The notes: generated from the sequence alone by a model not told the origin. A stretch of 16,865 nt of DNA from Litorisediminicola beolgyonensis (GCF_042679605.1 NZ_JBHTMU010000057.1:1-16865), one strand, 5' to 3'; counted from the stretch's first letter, positions 5,367 through 12,604 are shown. Made by a program: numbers and translations.

Positions 5367-7349
5367 ATGCCCAAACCGCAGAAACCGTCCGACGAGATCG
5401 GCGGCGTCACGTTTCATTACGCACAGCCGACCGATGACAAGGTGCGCGGCGGCAATGGCTTCGATGTCATGGTCTATTCGGGCTCGATCTGGGATTTCTT
5501 CATCAAATGGGGGGATCGCGACGCGCTGATCGTCTCTGACCTGAACCGCGACGACGGCTATATGGGGCTCGACAATCTCTACAAGTTCGAAGCCCTGCAG
5601 TTCGACGACGCCTACATGCTGCTGACCGAGGACAACCCCACGACCATCGACGCGCCGGACGGGCCGGTGCGGGTGACGGTGGGCGAGACGGTGACCTATA
5701 CCGTCACGATCACTGATTACGACGATCTCTTCGAGTATAATTTCAACGATGCGGCCTCGGTCTACGACACGGGGATCCTCTACTGGGATTACACCGGCGG
5801 TGGCTGGACGCGGATGGGTCGTCAGACCGAGCTGACCTTCCGCTACACGCCGGACCGGGTGAACATCTACCGCACCTTCGATCCGGTCGTTCTGGCCGAA
5901 GGCGAGATCCGCGAGCAGCGGATCGTCTTCGATATCGTGATGCCCGACGGAACGGTGATCCAGCAGGAGACCGTGATCGAGCTCGTCGGGGTCAATGACG
6001 CTCCGGTCCTGGAAGAGGGCTTCCGGAGCCTCTCGGCGACGCAAGGGCAGACCGCGGCCTTTCTGGACCTCGCTGCGATCGCGTCGGATATCGATAGCGA
6101 CGACGATGGCGCGACGCTGAATTTCGAGATCCTCTCGGCCCCCGCCGGTTTCGGCGCGCGGATCGAAGGCGGACGGCTGGTGCTCGACCCGGGTTCGGCG
6201 GTCGATGGCTTCGATACGGACGAATTTCTCGAGGGCGAGGTGGTGCTCCGTGCGGTGGACCGCCACGGCGCCGCGAGCAACGAGATCACCGTCGATCTGA
6301 CCGTCTACGGCGCCGGTCTTCCCGAAACGCCGCTGGTCTGGGGCGATGGTGGAATCAAATGGAATGCCATCGGGATCGGGCGGACCGACGCGCCCTGGCG
6401 GCTGCAATATGACGGGCTCCTGGACGATCCGAGCTATCCCGCCCTCGTTACCGGCACCGAGGGCGACGACATTATCCAGTTGCGCAGCAAGATCCTCAGG
6501 GTCTTCCAGGATGACGATTTCTTCTACGGGGCGCAGGGCGTCACGAATTATGAGACGCTGCCGATCCAGACCTTCGGCGGCGACGACATCGTCTCGCTCG
6601 TCGGGCATGGTCAGGACTTCACGTTATTCCAATTCGTGGATGTCGGGACCGGGATGGGAGACGACATCGTCGTCGTGGACATGCGCTCGCCGGGAGCGGC
6701 GATTGCGCAAGGCATGAACATCTCGACCGCACAGGGCAGCGACCAGGTTCTGGTCCAGATGCGCGGCGGGCTGGAGACGGCCTTCTGGTCGGACGTCTCG
6801 ACCGGCTCCGGCCATGACGTCGTCAGCATCCGGCTGCTCGACAGCGATACCACGTCGCTCGGCGGTTACCAGAGCGTGAACGGCAGCTTCGACCTTGGCT
6901 CCGGTGACGACTGGCTGAAGATCCGCATCACCGGCGAGAACGCGCTCTCCTCGGCGGCGCTTGGCACAAGTATTGACGCGGGCACCGGGGACGATTTCGT
7001 CTTCTTCTCGAACGCGAAGGTGGGGCTGCGGCCCGATGCGATCGGCTTCATGGGCGGCTTTGACGGCGAGATCGAGATGGGCGCGGGCAATGACCGCCTG
7101 ATCCTCGACCTGAGCGAGGCGACCGGCTGGGGGCATGAGCTTGTCATCGACGGCGATGGGGACACCTGGCGTGGCGGCGCAGGTGACGCGGATTTTCTGC
7201 GGCTCCGGCACCTGACGGCGGGCAGCGATTTCACGGTCGAGGGCGCGGGCGGCGTGTTCCGCCTCACTCATTACAACCAGGACATCGTCATCCGGAATTT
7301 CGAGACCGTGCTCCTGGGCGACGGGACGAACCTCTTCGACCTCGTGTGA
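5367..7349 (+). CDS. Large cadherin-like / RTX-motif protein, probable type I secretion substrate
   Basis: A 660-residue, very acidic protein with no Sec signal peptide, few cysteines and many beta strands. Residues about 27-82 (GGNGFDVMVYSGS ... YKFEALQFDD) resemble the beta module that often flanks RTX repeats (GFDTVVYSG ... GIExLxF). Residues about 85-210 form one or two beta-sandwich segments. VGVNDAPVL (208-215) is the hallmark junction of cadherin-like/VCBS repeats, followed by a domain to about 314. From about 363 to 611 come G-x-G-x-D motifs (GTEGDD, FGGDD, GMGDD, GSGHD, GSGDD, GTGDD, GAGND, GGAGD), each roughly 24-40 residues apart. The C-terminus ends NLFDLV, acidic then hydrophobic, as in many type I secretion signals. 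It is likely a secreted Ca2+-binding adhesin-like or surface protein. The ATG at 5367 has AAAGGAA upstream. No secretion ATPase is present in the window. Confidence 0.85.
   Translation: MPKPQKPSDEIGGVTFHYAQPTDDKVRGGNGFDVMVYSGSIWDFFIKWGDRDALIVSDLNRDDGYMGLDNLYKFEALQFDDAYMLLTEDNPTTIDAPDGPVRVTVGETVTYTVTITDYDDLFEYNFNDAASVYDTGILYWDYTGGGWTRMGRQTELTFRYTPDRVNIYRTFDPVVLAEGEIREQRIVFDIVMPDGTVIQQETVIELVGVNDAPVLEEGFRSLSATQGQTAAFLDLAAIASDIDSDDDGATLNFEILSAPAGFGARIEGGRLVLDPGSAVDGFDTDEFLEGEVVLRAVDRHGAASNEITVDLTVYGAGLPETPLVWGDGGIKWNAIGIGRTDAPWRLQYDGLLDDPSYPALVTGTEGDDIIQLRSKILRVFQDDDFFYGAQGVTNYETLPIQTFGGDDIVSLVGHGQDFTLFQFVDVGTGMGDDIVVVDMRSPGAAIAQGMNISTAQGSDQVLVQMRGGLETAFWSDVSTGSGHDVVSIRLLDSDTTSLGGYQSVNGSFDLGSGDDWLKIRITGENALSSAALGTSIDAGTGDDFVFFSNAKVGLRPDAIGFMGGFDGEIEMGAGNDRLILDLSEATGWGHELVIDGDGDTWRGGAGDADFLRLRHLTAGSDFTVEGAGGVFRLTHYNQDIVIRNFETVLLGDGTNLFDLV
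6453..7199 (+). repeat. Long-period RTX-like motif region (coding)
   Basis: About nine Gly/Asp-rich G-x-G-(D/N/H)-D motifs occur, near residues 364, 404, 428, 456, 480, 511, 539, 572 and 603 of the encoded protein. Each is followed by a short hydrophobic strand such as DIVSL, DIVVV, DVVSI, DWLKI, DFVFF and DRLIL. Classic RTX nonapeptides repeat every nine residues; here the unit is about 24-33 residues in the second half. The DNA is not repeated exactly, so the repeat is old at protein level. Confidence 0.7.
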
Positions 7350-7369
7350 CATCGCGCAGGCACGACGAA

Positions 7370-7395
7370 AAACGCCGCCCCGAGGGGCGGCGTTT
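7370..7395. terminator. Bidirectional intrinsic terminator between the RTX-type gene and rpmE
   Basis: A near-perfect GC-rich hairpin: the arm AAACGCCGCCCC at 7370-7381 pairs with GGGGCGGCGTTT at 7384-7395, closing on a CGAG tetraloop. There is an A-run on the left side (T-run for the minus strand) and TTT on the right. It lies between two convergent genes, 20 bases past the plus-strand stop and 26 bases past the rpmE stop, so it probably serves both. Confidence 0.85.
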
Positions 7396-7421
7396 CGTGG
7401 CACTGCGAAAGCGCGTCAGGC

Positions 7422-7643
7422 TCAGAAGCCGAGGCCTTCGTATTTCTTCTTGAACTTCGACACGCGGCCGCCCTGGTCGAGCAGGCGCGACGAGCCACCG
7501 GTCCAGGCCGGGTGCACGGTCGGGTCGATGTCGAGCGACAGCGTGTCGCCCTCTTTGCCCCAGACAGTGCGGGTCTCGAACGTGGTGCCGTCGGTCATCT
7601 TGACGGTGACCATGTGGTAGTCGGGATGGATGTCTTTTTTCAT
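7422..7643 (-). CDS. rpmE: 50S ribosomal protein L31
   Basis: A 73-residue L31, a protein of the large subunit central protuberance that contributes to the bridge with the small subunit. It starts MKKDIHPDYH and contains HPAWTGGSSRLLDQGGRVSKFKKKY, as expected. It contains no cysteine, so it is the zinc-independent form. The ATG at 7643 follows the rplS stop by 11 bases. A strong AAGGAG site overlaps the end of rplS, indicating co-translation. It is the last gene before the shared terminator. Confidence 0.97.
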   Translation of the reverse strand: MKKDIHPDYHMVTVKMTDGTTFETRTVWGKEGDTLSLDIDPTVHPAWTGGSSRLLDQGGRVSKFKKKYEGLGF

Positions 7644-7654
7644 GACCCGGCTCC

Positions 7655-8035
7655 TTATGCGCCCGCGTTGAGCGGCTTGTAGTGGGTGTCTTCCGCGATC
7701 CGGGCGGATTTGCCGCGGCGCGAACGGAGGTAGTAGAGCTTGGCGCGGCGGACGCGGCCACGACGCACGACCTCGATCGACTCGATGTTGGTCGAGTAGA
7801 GCGGGAAGACGCGCTCGACGCCCTCGCCAAAGGAAATCTTGCGGACGGTGAACGAGCCGGCGATGCCCTTGCCGTTCTTGCGGCTGATGCAGACGCCTTC
7901 GTAGTTCTGCACCCGGGTGCGCGTGCCCTCGGTCACCTTGAAGCCGACGCGGACGGTGTCGCCGGCCTTGAAATCGGGAATGGTCTTCCCGAGGGAGGCG
8001 ATCTGTTCCGCCTCCAGCTGTGCGATCAGATCCAT
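7655..8035 (-). CDS. rplS: 50S ribosomal protein L19
   Basis: A 126-residue L19, a large-subunit protein at the 30S-50S interface. The family core is clear: IPDFKAGDTVRVGFKV, EGTRTRVQNYEGVCI, FTVRKISFGEGVERVFPLYS and RRGRVRRAKLYYLR. The C-terminal tail after RGKSARI is short. The ATG at 8035 has a strong AGGAGAG site about eight bases upstream. It sits between trmD (52 bases upstream) and rpmE (11 bases downstream) on the same strand, the standard arrangement. Confidence 0.97.
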   Translation of the reverse strand: MDLIAQLEAEQIASLGKTIPDFKAGDTVRVGFKVTEGTRTRVQNYEGVCISRKNGKGIAGSFTVRKISFGEGVERVFPLYSTNIESIEVVRRGRVRRAKLYYLRSRRGKSARIAEDTHYKPLNAGA

Positions 8036-8087
8036 CTGATCTCTCCTATCTCTGCTTGCGGTTGTTCCGCAAAGGTGTCTCGCGTCC

Positions 8088-8909
8088 TCAGAGCTCTCGG
8101 TCTTCGTCCGGGTCCCTACCTTGTTCGATCAGGTAAGCCCGCCAGAGGTCAGGTCGTCTTGTCTTCGTCAGCCGTTCGGCTTGGTCCCGCTGCCAGTCGG
8201 TGATCTTCGCGTGATGGCCCGACAGAAGCACTTCGGGGATCGCGCGACCGTTCCAGACGGCGGGTTTGGTGTACTGCGGGTGCTCCAAAAGTCCGTGCGA
8301 AAAGGATTCCTCTTCGACGGACGCCTGATTCCCGAGCACGCGCGGTATAAGTCGGACGCTCGCGTCGATCAAGGCCTGCGCGGCGATCTCGCCGCCGGTG
8401 AGGACAAAGTCGCCGAGGCTCACCTCGAGAATGTCGTAGGCGTCGATCACGCGCTGGTCGAGCCCTTCGAACCGGCCGCAGATCAGCGTCGCGCCGGGAC
8501 CGGCGGCCAAGGCCTTGGCCATGTTCTGATCGAAGCGCCGCCCGCGGGGCGAGAGGTAGATCAGCGGGGCCTGCCGGGCGATGCGCGCGCGGGCATCCTC
8601 GATCGCGGCGGCCATGATATCGGCGCGAAGCACCATGCCGGCGCCGCCCCCGGCCGGGGTGTCGTCGACATTGCGGTGGCGCCCTTCGCCGAAGCGCCGC
8701 AGGTCGATGGGCTCGAGCTGCCATAGCCCGTCCTTGAGCGCGCGGCCGGTCAGGGACTGGCCCAGAAGCCCCGGAAACGCCTCGGGCAGAAGGGTGATGA
8801 CCTGCGCTTTCCACACGCCGACGAGATCGGAGTCCTCGGACATCAGGTCGCGGGGCTTCAGGCTGGCATGGATGCTCTTGCGGCCATGGGAGCGGGCGGT
8901 GTCGGACAT
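8088..8909 (-). CDS. trmD: tRNA (guanine-N1-)-methyltransferase TrmD
   Basis: A 273-residue SPOUT-class enzyme that makes m1G37 in tRNAs with G36-G37, using S-adenosylmethionine, and so prevents +1 frameshifting. Motifs in order: VDDTPAGGGAGM (81-92), LSPRGRRFDQ (119-128), CGRFEGLDQRV (144-154), SLGDFVLTGGE (164-174, part of the trefoil-knot SAM site) and HPQYTKP (210-216). The family core starts at about residue 33 (VWKAQVITLLPEAFPG), so there is an N-terminal extension of some 30 residues. I keep the ATG at 8909 because SHGRxSIxASLKPR-type extensions are, as I recall, usual in Rhodobacteraceae. An internal ATG at residue 23 has no better ribosome site. A hairpin separates it from the membrane-protein gene upstream, suggesting its own promoter between about 8910 and 8976. 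Confidence 0.96.
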   Translation of the reverse strand: MSDTARSHGRKSIHASLKPRDLMSEDSDLVGVWKAQVITLLPEAFPGLLGQSLTGRALKDGLWQLEPIDLRRFGEGRHRNVDDTPAGGGAGMVLRADIMAAAIEDARARIARQAPLIYLSPRGRRFDQNMAKALAAGPGATLICGRFEGLDQRVIDAYDILEVSLGDFVLTGGEIAAQALIDASVRLIPRVLGNQASVEEESFSHGLLEHPQYTKPAVWNGRAIPEVLLSGHHAKITDWQRDQAERLTKTRRPDLWRAYLIEQGRDPDEDREL

Positions 8910-8976
8910 GTCTGCGGCTGGCTTTGCACGGGAACGATGCCGGAGCCTCTAGCGCCTGATGCCGGGAAAGGCAAAG

Positions 8977-8997
8977 GGCAGGCTCGTCGCGCCTGCC
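8977..8997 (-). terminator. Probable hairpin terminator after the 9001 gene
   Basis: GGCAGGC (8977-8983) pairs with GCCTGCC (8991-8997) around a seven-base loop, directly after the minus-strand stop at 9001. On the minus strand it is followed by the pyrimidine-rich CTTTGCCTTTCCC rather than a clean T-run, so termination may be partial. It would separate trmD-rplS-rpmE from the genes upstream. Confidence 0.5.
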
Positions 8998-9000
8998 GGG

Positions 9001-10257
9001 TCAGGGCTGCGGCGCGTAATCGTCGGGGTCCGGTGCCTCGGTCAGGCGGCCCGAGGCCAGGTCCCAGGCCGGGCGGGGGCGCGGCGGGCGGCCGGTGTGG
9101 ACGGTCATCATGCCAGAGGGCGTCGGCCAGCGCGGCTCGTCCAGCCGTTCGCTGAGCCGGTCGAGCGCGTCGGAGAGGGCCGGGGCCTGACCGATCAGCC
9201 GGTCGGCGGGAAACAGGCCGATGCCCGAGGCGCGGTATCTGCCTTGGCCCCAATTCACCAGGACGGCCCCGATCCCGGCGAGCCAGGCCCGGTCGCCACG
9301 CTCGGCGGCGGCGTCGAAGGCGTCCTCGGCAACCCGCTCGGACAGGTAGAGCGCGATGGTGGCGCGGTGGCAGCCCAGTTGGCGGACGCACCAGAGCGCG
9401 GCCTCCGCCTGGGTGGCGTCTTCGGGATCGTGCTCAGTGACGACCCGGTGCCAGAGATCGGGGTCGGGCTCTTCGAGCGCCTGCAGCGCCAGGAGCAGCC
9501 CGCCGGGGGTGCGCGCGGGAACTTGGGTCTTGCGCAGCCGTTCGGTCGCGGCGCAGAGCGCCTGACCGTCCAGGCGTGCCGCGTGCCGCTCGCCAAGCGC
9601 CGCGATCTTGGCATGGGCGTCGCGCAGGAGTCGCGGCGCGATGAAGAGGTCGATCAGGGGCTCGGCCTCGTCTCTGGGCAGGTGCATCAGGCGGTCGAGA
9701 AGCGCCAGTTCGGTGATCTGGGCGGCGTCGAGCGCATCGGCCTCTGACGCGCCCCAAAGGTCCGCCACCTGTGCGATCACGCAGGCGCGGGCATGGTCGG
9801 GCGAACCGGACACGCCCTCGGGCGGCTGCGCGGCCATGTCGAGCGCCTGCGCGATCCGCAGGCGCCGCGCCTCCGGGGGCGGGAGATCCGTCGGCAGGTC
9901 GCGCAGGGCGCCGGAGACCAGAAGGCTGGCGACCGGAGGCGGCGCGGGCTCGTGGGTCTCGGACGCTTTGACGTCGTCCGCTTCGAGCGCCGTGTCGTCC
10001 ACGTCTTCGAGGCGCTCGGGGGTGTGTGGGGCTTGCGCATCGCCCTCATCCACGGTGCGTGGCTCGGGCCTGCGGGGCGCGACGGCTCCTGCCAAATGCA
10101 CGGCGGTGATGGTCAGGAGCGACAGCGCGCCGAGCGTGCCGCCGATGCCCAGCATGTAGGCAAGGTCGATCCGCGCCGCTTCGGGCAGGATCAGAAGCGC
10201 GAGGCTCGGGAAAAAGGCCAGGGCCGAAAACAGAAGGCGGTACTGAACGAGGGTCAC
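9001..10257 (-). CDS. Uncharacterised two-helix membrane protein with large soluble domain
   Basis: A 418-residue protein that I do not recognise. From the GTG at 10257 it begins VTLVQYRLLFSALAFFPS. Two transmembrane helices (about residues 6-25 and 33-53) are followed by an acidic, Pro-rich linker (about 60-105). A long, Ala/Leu-rich, mostly helical soluble region comes next (LRDLPTDLPPPEARRLRIAQALDMAA ... LWCVRQLGCHRATIALYLSERVAEDAFDAAAERGDRAWL), with a proline-rich end (TGRPPRPRPAW). The helical part could be a repeat-type scaffold, but no motif is diagnostic. A GTG at 10305 would add 16 residues of no clear character; I prefer 10257, with AGGA upstream. It lies between the sulfotransferase (93 bases upstream) and trmD, inside what is usually a compact ribosome-maturation block. 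Real gene very likely; role unknown. Confidence 0.75.
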   Translation of the reverse strand: MTLVQYRLLFSALAFFPSLALLILPEAARIDLAYMLGIGGTLGALSLLTITAVHLAGAVAPRRPEPRTVDEGDAQAPHTPERLEDVDDTALEADDVKASETHEPAPPPVASLLVSGALRDLPTDLPPPEARRLRIAQALDMAAQPPEGVSGSPDHARACVIAQVADLWGASEADALDAAQITELALLDRLMHLPRDEAEPLIDLFIAPRLLRDAHAKIAALGERHAARLDGQALCAATERLRKTQVPARTPGGLLLALQALEEPDPDLWHRVVTEHDPEDATQAEAALWCVRQLGCHRATIALYLSERVAEDAFDAAAERGDRAWLAGIGAVLVNWGQGRYRASGIGLFPADRLIGQAPALSDALDRLSERLDEPRWPTPSGMMTVHTGRPPRPRPAWDLASGRLTEAPDPDDYAPQP

Positions 10258-10350
10258 GGGAGCAATCCTGGGCGTCGCGGGCAGTCGGTCGCAGGACGCT
10301 GGCACCGGAATCGGGCAAAAACCGGGAAAGCCGGGGCCGAAAACGCGGCG

Positions 10351-11142
10351 TCAGCCGTCGATCTTACGCGCTTTGCGCAGGAGCATGCGCTTGGTCTCGC
10401 CGACGATCGCGTCGGGCAGACCCGAGCGGTTGAGCGCCAGGAAGATCGGCTCGAGCCCGACGGAAGGCGTCGCGTTCGCGCGTGGCGCGATCTCCAGTGT
10501 ACCGCGTAGCGACGGGGGCAGGTCGAGGAGGTCCAGGAGCGGCGACAACGGCCCTTCGGGCAGGTCCTTGGCCTCGGCAAGCGGGGCCGCGATCACCGTG
10601 GCGTCCGGGACGGCTTCGGAGGTCGCCGCCACGATGAGGTCGAGCTGCGCGGCCTCGGCGGCGCGGTCGGACCAGGCGTCGAGGTCGTCGGTCATCCGGG
10701 TCGAGCGCAGGTGCTGCCACCAGGACGATCCGAGCCAGCCCGCCGGGTCGCGGGTGGTGAAGACGAAGGTCGGCCAGTCGCCGAACCGCTCCTCCGCCGC
10801 CCCACCGATTGCGGCCATGAGCGCAGGCGCGGCGGCGTAGCTCAGCACGTCCTGACGGCCGGGCAGGAGGCCCGAGAGATCCTCGGACGAGATCAGGACG
10901 GGGCGCGGATCGGAGGGCTCCAGCGTGTCGAAGAGCGCGATGGCCTCGCGCAGGACCGCGTCGAGACGCCTCGGTTTCGGCGATTTGGAATAGCTGCGGC
11001 AGGCATCGGTGAGACCCGACATGTCATCGCGCAGAACGATCCGGAGATGTGGGGCGAGGCGGTCGGCATTGAGCTTCAGCGTCGACTGGATCGAGGTCGT
11101 GCCGGTCTTGTGGAAGCCGGGGTGGATCAGGACGCGGCTCAT
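10351..11142 (-). CDS. Sulfotransferase-family protein (PAPS-type fold)
   Basis: A 263-residue protein with the two landmarks of PAPS-dependent sulfotransferases. HPGFHKTGTTSIQ (7-19) is the 5'-phosphosulfate-binding loop, with Lys12 in the catalytic KTGTT. RDPAGWLGSSWWQHLRS (131-147) resembles the 3'-phosphate-binding segment. ISSEDLSG at 84-91 is also common in bacterial members. It would transfer sulfate from PAPS to an unknown acceptor, for example a glycan or surface polymer. Its ATG overlaps the rimM stop as ATGA (11139-11142), so it is translationally coupled to rimM, an unexpected partnership. No other sulfation or glycan gene is in the window. The fold assignment is good; substrate and activity are unknown, and some such proteins are not active sulfotransferases. 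Confidence 0.82.
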   Translation of the reverse strand: MSRVLIHPGFHKTGTTSIQSTLKLNADRLAPHLRIVLRDDMSGLTDACRSYSKSPKPRRLDAVLREAIALFDTLEPSDPRPVLISSEDLSGLLPGRQDVLSYAAAPALMAAIGGAAEERFGDWPTFVFTTRDPAGWLGSSWWQHLRSTRMTDDLDAWSDRAAEAAQLDLIVAATSEAVPDATVIAAPLAEAKDLPEGPLSPLLDLLDLPPSLRGTLEIAPRANATPSVGLEPIFLALNRSGLPDAIVGETKRMLLRKARKIDG

Positions 11143-11648
11143 GCGTCGAGAAGGCCCTCGGGCGGATCGGCGACGATGCGGCCAGCGGCGAGGTCGACCG
11201 TCGGGACGATGGCCTGTGTGAAGGGCAGGAGCACGGTTTTCGAGCTTCCGGGCACGAGCAGCTCCAGAAGATCGGCGGCGCCGGTCTCGACCACCGCCTT
11301 GACGGTTCCGATCAGCGCGCCGCCGGTGTCATGCACCGGCAGGCCGATCAGGTCGGCATGGTAATACTCGTCCTCGTCCGGCTCCGGCAGGCGCGCGCGT
11401 TCCGCGTAGAGGCGGGTGCCCTTGAGCGCGTCGGCCTCTTCCTTGGTGCGTATGCCCGAGAGGCGGGCGGCGAAGCCCTGCTTGATCGGGCGGGTGAGCT
11501 GCAGGTCGAAGCTTTTCTGCCCGTCCTCGCTCGTCAGCGGGGCGTAATCGGCGATGGCCTCGGGATCGGCGGTGTAGCTCTTGAGGCGCACCTCTCCGGT
11601 GACGCCGAACGCGCCGCCGATCATTCCCACGCAGACCTTGTCCGTCAT
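11139..11648 (-). CDS. rimM: 16S rRNA processing factor RimM
   Basis: A 169-residue RimM, which binds ribosomal protein S19 and assists maturation of the 30S head. The N-terminal RimM domain is recognised from VCVGMIGGAFGVTGEVRLKSYT and the strand LKGTRLYAERARLPEPDEDEYYHADLIGL. The second half is the PRC-barrel (GTVKAVVETGAADLLEL ... KTVLLPFTQAIVPTVD). I chose the ATG at 11648, preceded by GAGGCGGAG, because it gives the family N-terminus. The frame runs further upstream but that part overlaps a terminator hairpin and has no family character. rpsP, its usual upstream neighbour, is displaced about 1.6 kb away behind a terminator, so rimM must have its own promoter in the 97-base gap or rely on readthrough. 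Confidence 0.95.
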   Translation of the reverse strand: MTDKVCVGMIGGAFGVTGEVRLKSYTADPEAIADYAPLTSEDGQKSFDLQLTRPIKQGFAARLSGIRTKEEADALKGTRLYAERARLPEPDEDEYYHADLIGLPVHDTGGALIGTVKAVVETGAADLLELLVPGSSKTVLLPFTQAIVPTVDLAAGRIVADPPEGLLDA

Positions 11649-11708
11649 CTCCGCCTCGCTGCCATGCGTCGCCCCGGAATAGACCGGAGCGGCGTCCCGG
11701 AGCAAGCA

Positions 11709-11735
11709 GGGGCGCCCGGCGATAGCGGGCGCCCC
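11709..11735 (-). terminator. Hairpin terminator between the mipA-like gene and rimM
   Basis: GGGGCGCCCG (11709-11718) pairs perfectly with CGGGCGCCCC (11726-11735) around a seven-base loop, beginning ten bases after the stop of the outer membrane protein gene. On the minus strand the following bases (TGCTTGCTCC) are only modestly T-rich. The ten-base GC stem is very strong. It isolates rimM from transcription arriving from the right. Confidence 0.65.
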
Positions 11736-11745
11736 CCTCGTGCCG

Positions 11746-12561
11746 TCAGCCGCCGATCGAGAAGACGCGGGTGATGCCGATCCGCGCGCCCCACTGATCC
11801 TCGGAGCCCTGCTGGACGATGGGGCTGTCCGCGGCGTCGCCGCGGAACACGTCGTAGGTGACCTCGCCGTCGAGCGACCAGACATCGTTGAAACGGTAGG
11901 TCATGCCCATCGCGAGACCGGTCGAGACCACGCCGCCCTCGGGCGCGTAGGCGGCGAAATCGGAGGCGGCTGCCTCGTCCTCGGTCACGCCGAAATAGGT
12001 CTCGTGATACTCGTCGCCGGCCCAGAGAAGGCGCGGGCCGATGCTCAGGCGCAGCGCGGGCGAGGGGCGGAAGACCGCATCGGCGCCCGCTTCGGCAACC
12101 CAGTCCTCGTGGCCGCCGAAGCCGCGGCGGAGATCGACGAACGCCTCGAAATTGCGGGCGGTGTAGCCGAGGCCGAAGCCCAGTTCGACCGCGGCGTCGA
12201 CCTCGTCGAGCCCGTCAAGCGCGTCGTGATCCTCGGGATCGCGCGCGGCGATGTAGCGGAACGAGCCGCGCGGGGCGAAACCGCTTGTCACCGCTTGTGG
12301 ATCGGGATCGCCGAAGCTGCGCTGACCCCAGCGCAGGTAATGCACCGACAGGCCGAAATCGGGCCCGAGCGTGTATTCGTCCGAGCCGAAATATTCCGGC
12401 GACGTCGCGACACCGCCGCGGAGCGAGAAGACGAGGTTCGGCGTCGCGGGAGCCGCCGGGGCCGGCATCATCACGGGCGCTGCCGGCACGGGCTCCGGGC
12501 CAGCGGCGAGGGCGGGCGACGCGGCGAGCAGCGCGACGAGGGACAGGCGGAGTGACAACAT
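11746..12561 (-). CDS. MipA/OmpV-type outer membrane beta-barrel protein
   Basis: A 271-residue exported protein with a clear Sec signal peptide (MLSLRLSLVALLAASPALA) and an Ala/Pro-rich linker after cleavage. Alternating strands follow. The segment NLVFSLRGGVATSPEYFGSD, with LGPDFGLSVHYLRW after it, is characteristic of the MipA/OmpV family (a first strand, then PxYxGSD). Later strands include VELGFGLGYTARNFEAFVDLRRGFGG, LRLSIGPRLLWAG and STGLAMGMTYRFN. Proteins of this family are outer membrane; E. coli MipA associates with peptidoglycan synthesis enzymes, but that role should not be assumed here. The ATG at 12561 has AAAGGAA about nine bases upstream. It is divergent from the DUF4188 gene and has its own terminator. 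Confidence 0.85.
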   Translation of the reverse strand: MLSLRLSLVALLAASPALAAGPEPVPAAPVMMPAPAAPATPNLVFSLRGGVATSPEYFGSDEYTLGPDFGLSVHYLRWGQRSFGDPDPQAVTSGFAPRGSFRYIAARDPEDHDALDGLDEVDAAVELGFGLGYTARNFEAFVDLRRGFGGHEDWVAEAGADAVFRPSPALRLSIGPRLLWAGDEYHETYFGVTEDEAAASDFAAYAPEGGVVSTGLAMGMTYRFNDVWSLDGEVTYDVFRGDAADSPIVQQGSEDQWGARIGITRVFSIGG

Positions 12562-12598
12562 GAACAGATTCCTTTGGCTCGGTCCTGGGACGACCGCG

Positions 12599-12604
12599 AT
12601 CATA
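12599..12604 (-). promoter_or_regulatory. Possible -10 element of the MipA/OmpV-type gene
   Basis: On the minus strand the hexamer TATGAT lies about 38 bases before the start codon in the divergent 133-base gap. It matches the -10 consensus at five of six positions. No good -35 is placed 16-18 bases upstream, so this is a weak call. Confidence 0.3.

Noticed and set aside
5316..6608. A 430-codon minus-strand open frame
   Set aside because: It is antisense to the first half of the RTX-type protein. The Val/Asp/Arg-rich reading is a mirror of Asp/Gly/Val codons and has no ribosome site or family likeness.
10258..10350. CCGG-CTTTC-CCGG plus T-run as a terminator after the sulfotransferase (minus strand)
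   Set aside because: The stem is only four base pairs. A T-run is present, but the hairpin is too small to claim; the 93-base gap otherwise shows nothing.
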